Assembly: GCA_963930645.1 (NCBI GenBank)
Contig: OZ005661.1
Coordinates: 196,524,532-196,588,531, forward strand
Reading direction: 5' to 3'
From: Salticus scenicus
Lineage: Eukaryota > Arthropoda > Arachnida > Araneae > Salticidae
DNA: 64,000 bases
The notes under the pieces are model-generated. The model made no database searches and was not told the origin of the DNA. It saw only the letters and a list, made by a program, of their open reading frames with translations. A program made the translations under genes and the position numbers. Positions within the stretch are counted from its first letter, which is position 1, and each line of letters opens with the position of its first letter. Of this stretch, positions 25,636-35,697 are shown piece by piece.

Positions 25636-26319
25636 ATGTATCTGAAAATTTGTTTTGATACCAAACCTGCACTCATCGCTGCTACTGTTGGTAGAGATGT
25701 TTATTTCATAGCCGTCGATGTTGGCAAATATCTAGGCTACGCGTCACCTTACAACTTTGCACATCGATATTCCAACAAGGATCTGGCTAATCTATATCCC
25801 AATGCACAACGCTTGAACATGAGTTCCAGGCGCGTGTTTGATTTCAACGATATGCTTCAGGTACTTGTGAAGACGCACCGAATGCCTATCGAGGAAATCT
25901 GCCGTATCCAGAAACTGTGGACCGATGGCCGGGTAACCTCTACGTATCCCAGCATTATACCGTTCAGCAGAAGGATGGCCTTTGAAATCACAGTTCGAAA
26001 CGAAGGCGAGATGAATTTACAAGATTGGCTTAAAGGGTATTACGAATACTCGAGCGCAGTCTGCGAACAACATACGAATATCTACGCACCCCCGTCGGTA
26101 GAATCCAGGTATGGGGATACTGAAGAAGAGAAACCTAGCAACTTTTCCATGCGTGTGAGAGCTGAAGGTATATGGTCTGTCAAATCGGGCGACATGCTTC
26201 AAGAATTGACTGCTACGGTTAAGAGAAAGTTTGAGGAAATAGAAAAAGACTATGTAGTTGATGAAAAAGACAGAGCGTATGAGTTGACCGTCAAGCTGGC
26301 TCGTAGAGAGAGAGTTTAA
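25636..26319 (+). CDS. BRO-N-like DNA-binding protein D, right-arm copy
   Basis: 227 residues from ATG 25,636, identical to the left copy. The 21-codon GTG extension (from 25,573) overlaps the TATA/initiator region and is rejected. BRO-like VYFIAVDVGKYLGYASPYNF at residues 22-41; C-terminal charged helix. An A/T palindrome follows. Confidence 0.8.
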   Translation: MYLKICFDTKPALIAATVGRDVYFIAVDVGKYLGYASPYNFAHRYSNKDLANLYPNAQRLNMSSRRVFDFNDMLQVLVKTHRMPIEEICRIQKLWTDGRVTSTYPSIIPFSRRMAFEITVRNEGEMNLQDWLKGYYEYSSAVCEQHTNIYAPPSVESRYGDTEEEKPSNFSMRVRAEGIWSVKSGDMLQELTATVKRKFEEIEKDYVVDEKDRAYELTVKLARRERV

Positions 26320-26356
26320 TTATGTTAAACTACCAACTGTGAAAAAAAATGTTTGA

Positions 26357-26402
26357 GTCAATCAACCAATCAACCAACCTTTGAAAAAAAAAAAAAAAAA
26401 AA

Positions 26403-26444
<42 letters not shown>

Positions 26445-26470
26445 AAGGTTGGTTGATTGATTGATTGACT
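26357..26470. repeat. A/T palindrome, mirror of 8,868-8,977
   Basis: TCAATCAACCAATCAACCAACC, A and T runs, GGTTGGTTGATTGATTG. It starts about 38 bases past the stop of gene D. Confidence 0.85.
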
Positions 26471-26924
26471 CTAGCTAGCCTATATATATCATGCTAAAGT
26501 AACAGTTTATCTAAATTTGCTGATGTACCACCACCTCTGTCAAAATTTTCAATTTTTTTTAAATTTGAAAAAAAACAACTGAAAAGTAATTAATTGCTTA
26601 TTTCACTATGTATATGTAATAAGAATCACGATTCCACGATTAGTTTTCAAAAATATTTTTATTTTAAGATTACGTTTCTAAAGTTGGTCAAATTTGCAAA
26701 ATTTTCATTTTTTTTAAATTTGAAAAAAAACGACTGAAAGTAATTAAATTGCTTATTTTACTATGTATATGTAATAAGAATCACGATTCCACGATTAGTT
26801 TTCAAAAATATTTTTATTTTAAGATTACGTTTCTAAAGTTGGTCGAATTTGCAATAGTCAACTCAAAGTCTAAATCTTCATTTTTGAAAATATACTTAAT
26901 TCAATTAGTATAATCTGAAGACAG

Positions 26925-27155
26925 GATATTGCATAAGTCAGTTTCTACGAAAACAGGATGAGATAAGGCTTATTATAGATGTCGCGGAAACAGGATATTG
27001 CCAATCTGAAGACAGGATATTGCATAAGTCAGTTTCTACGAGAACAGGATGAGATAAGGCTTATTATAGATGTCGCGGAAACAGGATATTGTATAACTCA
27101 TTTGCTATGAAAACAGGATGCATTTTTATAGACGCAGATAAGCATTGCTGGACAA
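26925..27155. promoter_or_regulatory. Cluster of ACAGGAT motifs, mirror of 8,190-8,430
   Basis: GACAGGATATTGC, AACAGGATGAG and GAAACAGGATATTG alternate seven times. No gene lies directly downstream on the minus strand. Confidence 0.65.
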
Positions 27156-27168
27156 TGATAATGTATAT

Positions 27169-27221
27169 ACTTTAGCATAATATATATAGGCTAGCTAGAG
27201 GCAATCAATCAATCAACCAAC

Positions 27222-27281
<60 letters not shown>

Positions 27282-27334
27282 CAAGGTTGGTTGATTGATT
27301 GACTCTAGCTAGCCTATATATATCATGCTAAAGT
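27169..27334. repeat. Extended A/T palindrome, mirror of 8,016-8,168
   Basis: ACTTTAGCATAATATATA to ATCATGCTAAAGT around A and T runs. Confidence 0.9.
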
Positions 27335-28070
27335 AACAGTTTATCTAAATTTGCTGATGTGCCACCACCTCTGTCAAAATTTTCAATTTTTTTTAAATTT
27401 GAAAAAAAACGACTGAAAAGTAATTAAATTGCTTATTTTACTATGTATATGTAATAAGAATCACGATTCCACGATTAGTTTTCAAAAATATTTTTATTTT
27501 AAGATCACGTTTCTAAAGTTGGCCAAATTTGCAAAATTTTCAATTTTTTTTAAATTTGAAAAAAACGACTGAAAAGTAATTAAATTGCTTATTTTACTAT
27601 GTATATGTAATAAGAATCACGATTCCACGATTAGTTTTCAAAAATATTTTTATTTTAAGATCACGTTTCTAAAGTTGGTCAAATTTTCAATTTTTTTTTA
27701 AATTTGAAAAAAAAACGACAGAAAAGTAATTAAATTGCTTATTTTACTATGTATATGTATTAAGAATCACGATTCCACGATTAGTTTTCAAAAATATTTT
27801 TATTTTAAGATCACGTTTCTAAAGTTGGTCGAATTTGCAAAATTTTCATTTTTTTTTAAATTTGAAAAAAAAACGACTGAAAAGTAATTAAATTGCTTAT
27901 TTTACTATGTATATGTAATAAGAATCACGATTCCACGATTAGTTTTCAAAAATATTTTTATTTTAAGATCACGTTTCTAAAGTTGGTTGAATTTGCAATA
28001 GTCAACTCAAAGTCTAAATCTTCATTTTTGAAAATATACTTAATTCAATTAGCATTATATATATATATAT

Positions 28071-28112
28071 CAACCAACCAACCTTGAAAAAAAAAAAAAA
28101 AAAAAAAAATAT

Positions 28113-28150
<38 letters not shown>

Positions 28151-28180
28151 CAAGGTTGGTTGATTGATTGATTGACTCTA
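28071..28180. repeat. A/T palindrome, mirror of 7,170-7,282
   Basis: CAACCAACCAACCTTG, A run, TATTA centre, long T run, CAAGGTTGGTTGATTGATTG. Confidence 0.9.
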
Positions 28181-28682
28181 GCTAGCATATATATATATCA
28201 TGCTAAAGTAACAGTTTATCTAAATTTGCTGATGTGTCATCACCTCTGTCAAAATTTTCAATTTTTTTTAAATTTGAAAAAAAAACGACTGAAAAGTAAT
28301 TAAATTGCTTATTTTACTATGTATATGTAATAAGAATCACGATTCCACGATTAGTTTTCAAAAATATTTTTATTTTAAGATCACGTTTCTAAAGTTGGTC
28401 AAATTTGCAAAATTTTCAATTTTTTTTAAATTTGAAAAAAAAACGACTGAAAAGTAATTAAATTGCTTATTTTACTATGTATATGTAATAAGAATCACGA
28501 TTCCACGATTAGTTTTCAAAAATATTTTTATTTTAAGATCACGTTTCTAAAGTTGGTCAAATTTGCAAAATTTTCAATTTTTTTTAAATTTGAAAATATA
28601 CTTAATTCAATTAGCATTATAAATATATATCAACCAACCAACCTTAAAAAAATTGTAAAGTCTCAACTTAAACGTCTTAATT

Positions 28683-28722
28683 AATTCTGCCATGAGACAC
28701 CTCGTTCGACCCATTTTTTTAC
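28683..28722 (-). terminator. Half hairpin of BRO-like gene C, broken by deletion
   Basis: Only the gene-proximal arm GACACCTCGTTCGACCCA with T7 and the start of the loop remain. The other arm, the GCGATAGATA block and CCAACATTGG are gone, matching loss of left-arm positions 6,665-6,835 (171 bp). AATT repeated at the junction suggests microhomology deletion. Confidence 0.85.
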
Positions 28723-28736
28723 TCTCATTTTAAAGA

Positions 28737-29267
28737 TTAACACAAGCTCTCTATGGGTTGCTCATTAGATGACCTCCTGATGGTCATCTTCAACGGTCCG
28801 GTCATTTGGGATTTGTATAATTCATAATCCTCATATTCAAGTTTAAAAAATTTCCTCACCTGTAGTTGGTATGTGGCAAGGAAGTCTTCGAACTTGGTAT
28901 AGGACCTTTCTACAAATCTAACACCTATGGCTTTCTCGAAGCTGAGCTTCATGTTAGCCTGGTATTTCACCATGGCCGAACCATCGAACATCTTATCAAA
29001 CTCCTGTCTGCCCATGAACCCTCCCAAATGATGTTTGGCTTCGCTAATGGAGAAGATTCTCGTCTTAGCGAGCCATTTGGGTAAATCGATTTTAGGGTCC
29101 ATTACATCTCGGACGGTGAGGCCTGCATATCTCTCGGCAAAATGGAGATCTAGAGGATGCCTTGAGTAGATAGCCAGGTCCTCAGCCCGGACAAACAGGG
29201 TGCCATCAGAGGCCATTAAGCATTTAAAGGCAACGCCATAGGCATAATTTTTTACATGGAAAAACAT
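28737..29267 (-). CDS. BRO-N/KilA-like DNA-binding protein C, right-arm copy
   Basis: 176 residues from ATG 29,267. It differs from the left copy by Tyr instead of His at residue 123. The same conserved blocks TLFVRAEDLAIYSR and LPKWLAKTRIFSISEA are present. Its 3' hairpin is half deleted, so transcript ends of the two copies may differ. Confidence 0.8.
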   Translation of the reverse strand: MFFHVKNYAYGVAFKCLMASDGTLFVRAEDLAIYSRHPLDLHFAERYAGLTVRDVMDPKIDLPKWLAKTRIFSISEAKHHLGGFMGRQEFDKMFDGSAMVKYQANMKLSFEKAIGVRFVERSYTKFEDFLATYQLQVRKFFKLEYEDYELYKSQMTGPLKMTIRRSSNEQPIESLC

Positions 29268-29700
29268 GACTGACAGAGAGCTAATGAATCTAAGCAGCTA
29301 GTAGAGAGATCGACTAGCAATTGAAGAGCTCTCGCTGGACACTCGTATATATACCCGGTCTTATCAATAGGATCTGATAGTAATTTTCTACGTTATCAAG
29401 AGGAAAGGCTTGCATAATATCCTGTCTCTTGAGCAATTTTTATCGATCTGATTATAACCGGGCATCCTGAGGAAAGGCTTACATAATATCCTGTCAATAC
29501 TTCTGGAAAAATCTTTTTATAGAGATCTGATTATAACCGGGCTTCCTGAGGAAAGGCTTACATAATATCCTGTCAACACTTCTCGAAAACTCTTTTTATA
29601 GAGATCTGATTGTAATTTTAACCGGGAGCCGCTTATCAAGCATCCTGAGGAAAGGCTTGCATAATATCCTGTCTCTCGAAAATCTTTTTATAGAGATTAG
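29268..29700 (-). promoter_or_regulatory. Promoter and ACAGGATATT cluster of gene C, right copy
   Basis: On the minus strand TATATATA (about 29,353-29,346) and four GACAGGATATTATG units, mirror of 5,646-6,079. Confidence 0.7.
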
Positions 29701-30237
29701 ATTATAATGACTGGCTTGGCTACACTTAATCTTTAAAACTTTTAAATTTTACATATAAAATGTAAATTTTAAACGAAAAAAATTAAATTTTTAAATTCAG
29801 ATCCCTTAAATTTAGCTATTGAGTCTGTATATTTTACCAAGTTTCATATTTATCTTATAGCTAAGCCATATCCCTTGAAAATTTAGAATTATAATGACTG
29901 CCACACTTAGTCTTTAGAAATTTTAAATTTTACACGGTAAATTTTAAACGAAAAAATTAAAATTTTAAATTCAGATCCCTTAAATTTAGCTATCGAGTCT
30001 GTATATTTTACCAAGTTTCATATTTATCTTATAGCTAAGCCATATCCCTTGAAAATTTAGAGATCAGAGTATAATGACCGCCACACTTAGTCTTTAAAAA
30101 TTTTAAATTTTACAAGAAAAAAATGTGAATTTTAAATGAAAAAATTAAATTTTTAAATTCAGATCCCTTAAATTTAGCTATAGAGTATGCATATTTTATC
30201 AAAATTATCTTATAGCTAAGCCATATCCCTTGAAAAT
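29701..30237. repeat. Three tandem 175-185 bp units, mirror of 5,104-5,645
   Basis: Units carry TAAGCCATATCCCTTGAAAA and GATCCCTTAAATTTAGCTA. No gene. Confidence 0.85.
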
Positions 30238-30283
30238 TACAAGTTCAAATCGGTACGCATCCAATGTTGGCACTCTATCTATC

Positions 30284-30354
30284 GCAAAAAAATGGGCCGA
30301 GCGAAGCCTCAATGACTTATGTCATGAGAGGCTTCGCTCGACCCATTTTTTTGC
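30284..30354 (-). terminator. 3' hairpin of BRO-like gene B, right copy
   Basis: Mirror of 4,993-5,063, stem GGGCCGAGCGAAGCCTC with one wobble. CCAATGTTGG and CACTCTATCTATCGC lie beyond it. Confidence 0.85.
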
Positions 30355-30368
30355 ACCTCGTCCTGATC

Positions 30369-30914
30369 TTAAGACGAGGATTTATAGAAGTAGGGCTTGT
30401 TTCCCACCAAAACTTTTATTTTTCGGGGGAAATAGCCTAGCTCCAAGTCCCCATATCGTTCGCCAAACACATAGGTGTCCATGGGTACCGTTGCCAGGTA
30501 CTCCTCCATGACATTCTTTAAGTCGGCCAAGAAACTCTCCATTGTGGCATTGGATGAGGTTATGGCTGCGAGCTTAACCTGGACAGGCCGCCTCAGGTTT
30601 AAGCTGCATTCGATGGGCGTAAGAATTTCAATCGGCCCCTGAAATAGGGAATCAAACTCTCCTGGATGCATATCCATCAATATTTTTGCATCCTCTAGTC
30701 CAAAGACGCATGTCTTGGCTAGAGACGGGGGTAGTTTCAAGCCCTCAGGAGCAATGTCCGTTACCGTTATATGGCACAAGTTCACCACTCTACTGGAGTT
30801 TTCATGCCCCATGTAATAGGCCACGTCTCGGCCTTTGATAAAAATTTGGTTGTCAAATGACAAAAAGCATGTCAATTTAACATTCAGTTCATCAGATAGA
30901 ATTTGGAAGATCAT
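30369..30914 (-). CDS. BRO-N/KilA-like DNA-binding protein B, right-arm copy
   Basis: 181 residues from ATG 30,914. Differs from the left copy by Asp instead of Asn at residue 21. Same IFIKGRDVAYYMG and LPPSLAKTCVFGLEDA blocks and the KIKVLVG C-terminus. Confidence 0.8.
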   Translation of the reverse strand: MIFQILSDELNVKLTCFLSFDNQIFIKGRDVAYYMGHENSSRVVNLCHITVTDIAPEGLKLPPSLAKTCVFGLEDAKILMDMHPGEFDSLFQGPIEILTPIECSLNLRRPVQVKLAAITSSNATMESFLADLKNVMEEYLATVPMDTYVFGERYGDLELGYFPRKIKVLVGNKPYFYKSSS

Positions 30915-31268
30915 TTTGGAAAGTATCAAACAGTAAGCAGTAGCTCAGAATGAAATGTCTCGTCCAGCAGCCTGTATATATACTAGCAGTAATCTTTAGT
31001 TCTATCTAAATTCCAAGTAAATATCTTATCTACATCCTGTGACGCACGTCCTGTGACGCACATCCTCATGCTATCGGATTAATTATATAAATAATTTTAT
31101 CGCGTCCTGTTCTAGAAGGTTACGCGGACAGATTTTATCGCATCCTCAAAAAACAGCTGATACATCCTGTTTTCTTAGTAAAGCCTGATAAAACGAGGTC
31201 ACGAATCGGGTATATATACGAGCTGCCTCTAAGAGCCTGCATCATTTTGACTTCTATTGCCATAAGTC
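30915..31268. promoter_or_regulatory. Divergent promoter region of genes A and B, right copy
   Basis: Rightward TATATATA at 31,211-31,218 lies 33 bases from TCATTTTG (31,242). Leftward TATATATA is near 30,976-30,983. ACAGGA-type motifs lie between. Confidence 0.7.
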
Positions 31269-31808
31269 ATGCTATTCACTATTGAACATCCACAGCTTGA
31301 CGCTAAAATCCTATTCGTAGTCTCTGCGGATGGACTTTTGTTCGTCAGGGCCTCTGATGTGGCCAAGCTGATGGGCCGATCTTACGTGAAAAAAACAACC
31401 AGGCTGAAGGTGTGCGATCTCGTTTACAGGAGGGTCAGGTTACCTATCTCTCTAGCCAATACCTGGGTGTATCCAGTCGACGAGATACATTTTGGAGATG
31501 CCCTGTCGTCGTTGGGATTCGAGGCCATGCTGACATCCTCTAAAATTCAGATTCTAGACCCCATAGTACCCACCTCATGCATCCATAAAGCCATCCGAAT
31601 TCGGATCGTGAGGGACTCTGACACATTCATAAATGAATTCTTAAAAGATTTCATAGAGAGAACCATGCTGTTCTTCGATGGGGACCACGATGACGACCCT
31701 CGCCTCCACGAAGATAGATTTGAGACTATTTCTTGGACAGACACCCCTCCGTCCAAAATCAAAGTCTTTGTGGGGGATCGATCTAGATGGTACAAACTGA
31801 TGCCTTAA
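31269..31808 (+). CDS. BRO-N/KilA-like DNA-binding protein A, right-arm copy
   Basis: 179 residues from ATG 31,269, identical in protein to the left copy. LFVRASDVAKLMG (24-36), LPISLANTWVYPVDE (58-72) and KIKVFVGDRSRWYKL near the end. It is the outermost gene of the element on this side, about 0.7 kb from the host junction. Confidence 0.8.
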   Translation: MLFTIEHPQLDAKILFVVSADGLLFVRASDVAKLMGRSYVKKTTRLKVCDLVYRRVRLPISLANTWVYPVDEIHFGDALSSLGFEAMLTSSKIQILDPIVPTSCIHKAIRIRIVRDSDTFINEFLKDFIERTMLFFDGDHDDDPRLHEDRFETISWTDTPPSKIKVFVGDRSRWYKLMP

Positions 31809-31819
31809 ATCTGGAGGGG

Positions 31820-31894
31820 GCAAAAAAATGGGCCGAACGAAGCGTCTCATGGCAGATTTCTGTCTTTGACGCTTCGTTCGGCCCATTTTTTTGC
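31820..31894 (+). terminator. 3' hairpin of BRO-like gene A, right copy
   Basis: 27-bp perfect stem GGGCCGAACGAAGCGTC with A7/T7, 11 bases past the stop. GCGATAGATAGAGTGCC and CCAATATTGGATG follow. Confidence 0.85.
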
Positions 31895-32046
31895 GATAGA
31901 TAGAGTGCCAATATTGGATGTTTATAAATTGAGACTTTGAATTAGAGAGAGATAATAATATTATTTTAATATTGAAACGATGCCTTTGAATCTGAGATAG
32001 CTAATGTCTTTGAGATAGAAATATTGAATAAGAATTATTTTTTTAA

Positions 32047-32089
32047 ATCAACCAATCAACCAACCTTGTGAAAAAAAAAAAAAAAAAAA

Positions 32090-32127
<38 letters not shown>

Positions 32128-32147
32128 GTTGGTTGATTGGTTGATTG
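32047..32147. repeat. A/T palindrome, mirror of 3,192-3,300
   Basis: TCAACCAATCAACCAACC, A and T runs, GGTTGGTTGATTGGTTGA. The orphan TATAAATA/CATTCTGTC module follows at 32,164-32,192. Confidence 0.9.
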
Positions 32148-32484
32148 ACTTGGATTCATTCTTTATAAATAGCCGTACTCATTCTGTCTGAAATTTACAA
32201 TATTGAATAAGGACATTTTTTAAATGAATGCTGTACCAATATTGAATATATTTTTTTAACGATTCGATAAACAAATAATATATTTTTAACGATTCGATAA
32301 ACAAATAATAAATATTTTATTATTAAAAATAAAATATTTAAATAATAAATATTTTATTATTAAAATAAAATATTTAAATAATATATTTAAATTCTAAATA
32401 TTTATTATTCAAACCGACAACTGAATCGAATCGTGAAAAATTCTGACGGGGTGGAGTTGCTCGAAGAATACTTCTGGCGACTGT

Positions 32485-32653
32485 AAAAGGCGAATAGAAT
32501 CGAAGAAACGTCAATTATATATGCCATGTATCACTTCTTAAAATTATTGGTGACAGTTGAATAATAAAGTCGCACAATCTGTACCAGGTGGCGCTGTCTA
32601 TCGTCCGAACTGTTGCAAAGTTTCCGAGCCACGCGGAAGGTGTCTAGTTTAGG
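32485..32653. mobile_element. Half of a palindromic host MITE at the element junction
   Basis: From AAAAGGCGAATAGAATCG to TAGTTTAGGAGG this matches 42,535-42,703 at high identity. That relative is a complete palindromic element of 306 bp. Only its right half is present here, so the virus-like element meets the MITE near its middle. This proves that 32,485 onward is host DNA. Confidence 0.85.
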
Positions 32654-33484
32654 AGGTTATAGTTATACTAATGTTCCTTTTGTTTATACATGTCAACAAA
32701 GAAATATATTTAAATATTTTTTGGAGTTTGCTACGGTAAGTAATTGAAATTTATAGAAAATATTCGGAGCATAGTTCTATATCATACCTAATCTTTTGAA
32801 ATAGCAAATGAAAAAATGTCAACAACACATTATGGATATCTTCTTTAACGTGTCGGTAAACACTGAAACACCTATGTTTTTTTTTTTTACTTTCTCTTAC
32901 CATAAGGTAGAGAAAGTATTGTTTTTGGGTCAAATTTTCGAACGCGAGATTTTGTTATATTTACACGTTTTGAGGTCCCCTGATAACGAAAATCATGTTT
33001 TTAGCAAATGGTCTCTGTGGATGTCTGTGTGTCTGTGTGTGTGTCTGTGTCTCTGTGTGTGTCTGTCTGTTATCAGCATATCTCAAGAACAAATAGTATC
33101 AGACATTCCAAACTTTATATTCTAAATGTGTATCATATATAGATGCTACAGTAAGCTTTTCGTTAAGATCAAGCAAATGGTTCATGTACAGGGACAATCA
33201 AGAGAATTCTAATACATTACGTCTATGGGGGAAATTGCAGGTAAGTAGAGTTTAACGTTTATAGACTGCACTTAACCAAATGAATAGAATATATATTTTG
33301 TAACAGACATAGTAAACTGGGAAAAACAATTGTGTATATAGGAGCCACGCCACCCCCTGGGGGGGAAGTCCACCTTCGAGGGGAGTAAATTTTCATGATG
33401 GGTATCTTTCAAAAGAGCTCGCCAATACCTCTAAAACGAATGGTTGAACCAACGATCTGCGATAATTTAAAACAAAGTTATCGA

Positions 33485-33518
<34 letters not shown>

Positions 33519-34065
33519 AAAAAAAAAAACTTTTTTTTATATTGAGAATAAAATGGACTTTTTTTGGATATTTAGTGTTATACTACTTCTCTTATATTTA
33601 AATCGTCTGCATTATCATAAAAGATAATTTTCTTAAATAATAATTTTAATAAATTATTTTTTAAAAACAGAATTATTTTTTAATAACCGAATTAAATTTT
33701 ATATAAATCTAGGTGCATTAATGAAATGGGGGGTTGAGGGGGCTGTAGCCCCCCTCACACGGAATTAATTATTATATAAAACTCTTCCGAAGCCTAATTT
33801 GAATTGTTTATCATAGGTTTACATAACATGTTATCTTACATCATAATCTCCAACCTGTATTTATAGTATTAAATTTCAGAGAAAGAGAAAGACGTGTGAG
33901 TGACACGCCAGATTATTTTTTATGTCTTATCTCTTTCTTCTTCATTCCAATGGATTTAAATGACACTCGAGTAATTTGGCACAGATTCGCACGTGACAAA
34001 AATTCGCACTTGGTGGAATGGCATACGAGGAGTTGGCACACGAGGAGTTGGTTATCAACATGCAG
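32654..34065. other. Host DNA without recognised genes; dispersed repeat at 32,889-33,130
   Basis: ACTTTCTCTTACCATAAGGT and AGAGAAAGT form a small inverted repeat opening a dispersed family (TACACGTTTTGAGGTCCCC, then TCTGTG-rich). A second copy begins at 63,852 and a diverged one near 36,975. The rest includes T/A runs at 33,483-33,530 and GGGGG-rich patches near 33,350 and 33,730. No coding gene seen. Confidence 0.6.
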
Positions 34066-34077
34066 ACAACTCAGGCC

Positions 34078-34246
34078 TTCTGAAGCACCAGGTCTCGGGT
34101 TCGATTCCCGGTTCAGGCATGGACGTTTATGGTGTTCTAATAAGTATAAAAATGAAGGAATTGTTATTGTGAATGTGTAATATAGATCATTCGAGTCATT
34201 GTTACAAAAGTCTCAAAGCTATAAATAAATAATAAAATAAAATAAA
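34078..34246 (+). mobile_element. tRNA-derived SINE, 5'-truncated, with 12-bp target duplication
   Basis: It holds a B-box-like GGGTTCGATTCCCGGTTCAG and ends in an A-rich ATAAATAAATAATAAAAT tail. ACAACTCAGGCC flanks it exactly at 34,066-34,077 and 34,247-34,258. These are the marks of LINE-mobilised SINE insertion. Confidence 0.8.
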
Positions 34247-35318
34247 ACAACTCAGGCCACCACCTATAGAGCTATATTGAATCTAATAAAATATTATTTA
34301 GTACTGTGTTATTTTAGTACTGTGTTATTTGTCATTTGTCTGATAGCTTTGGGACCTACAATTACAATGACTGTAGCGTCGAATTATTCGCATTGCATTA
34401 TTGGTCAATAACACTGCAGAATGCCTTTTACAACTGTGTAAAATGATGGTTTCTGTGGTTACGATTTTCGATTCATGTTTTTCTAGACATGTCATCTTCT
34501 CTTATGTTATTCTTCCAAAGGATTCGCTTGTAGCATCCAAACAGGGCTTTAGAGTCACCTAAAGTAGAATAAGAAACGTTAGGAGTTTAAAAAATAAATA
34601 AATAAACTAAACAAATATGTGATATAAGATACATTACCGTTAATGGTTAAAATTTTGCATTAAATTCCTTCCATTAAGCGGAATTATTACTGTTATTAGT
34701 ATTGATTTATCAATAAGCATGCAGAGTAATACCAAATATGTTTAGAATTAATTGATAAGCTATATTAATGTAAAATTAACAGGATGCAAATTAAAATTAG
34801 TTAGCAAGAAGAATTCTAAAAAAAAATAGAAATAAATAAAACAAAACAAAATAAGTAAATTTTTAAATTTATTTTCACGTAATAAAAACATTTTGATAAT
34901 ATCTAAATACAAATTCTCTATTTTAAAAAATAAGTTCAAAACGCAAGTTTTGTAAATATACAGTACATGGTTATTTAAAATTATATTTTTAAGAAATTGT
35001 CATTTTAGTCGTTTAAAATATCGCCGATTCTTTCAGTTTTTAAATAGTATTGCGAAAGAATATCTTCCATATGAACTGCTAATATTTTACTCTCGGAAAA
35101 TTCTCAAATTAACACTATATAGAGACATGAGAAAATTTTATATAAAAATTTTAAAGCATTGAGCTTGCATTGTGCATTCATGTTTAACTAAAGAAATAGT
35201 TTTATAAATATCCTTTCTTACACAAATAAGATAACCACAGAGAATTAGAGAATAAATTTTAAACAATATACTCATAAATAATTTTGCCACAATGAGCTTA
35301 AAGATTACGTGAAAATAT
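34247..35318. other. Host AT-rich DNA, nothing recognised
   Basis: No long open frame, RNA gene or clear repeat was recognised beyond short A/T runs. Confidence 0.5.
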
Positions 35319-35321
35319 TTA

Positions 35322-35662
35322 GGGGAAACTAGGGAGACTTGACCCAGTTTTTGTTTTTTTATTTTTCATATATTTGTGAAACAGTTGGAGCTGAATAAAA
35401 ATTATGAGCAAATAGTCTGTTATTTTGTACATACTGTGGCTACAAATGGTAGCATAGTTCGCACTAGAAATGGTTAAAAAAATAAATTCACTAAGTCAGC
35501 ACATGAGTAAAGTGTCCCAGAGCCTAGGGAGCGTTGTCCCCCTTACTTAGGGAGACATGAACACCCCCTCCCTCATGAAAGAGAGAAAACACATAGGTAT
35601 TCAAAGATTTTGTGATTTAAACGTTTTCAATTTTTATTTTGTAAAAGCTTTTGTAAATACAA

Positions 35663-35697
<35 letters not shown>

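Larger units (their letters stand above)
26500..28620. repeat. Tandem/dispersed 150-170 bp units, mirror of 6,860-8,860
   Basis: Units carry AATAAGAATCACGATTCCAC, GATTAGTTTTCAAAAATA and ACGTTTCTAAAGTTGG. About seven copies, near 26,610, 26,760, 27,450, 27,610, 27,760, 27,910, 28,330 and 28,490. One unit near 27,757 has GTATTAAGAATC instead of GTAATAAGAATC. Contains the A/T palindromes at 27,169 and 28,071. Confidence 0.9.
18736..32484. repeat. Right arm of giant inverted repeat (13.7 kb)
   Basis: Inverse of 2,856-16,565. It is 39 bases longer in total, because longer A/T runs and one extra 18-bp repeat outweigh a 171-bp deletion near 28,685. Its end at 32,484 is the junction with host DNA. 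Confidence 0.95.

Noticed and set aside
2856..32484. Large inverted repeat as a sequencing fold-back artefact
   Set aside because: A 2.17 kb unique gene-bearing spacer, amino-acid substitutions, an 18-bp repeat difference and a 171-bp deletion between arms are not expected of a fold-back read.
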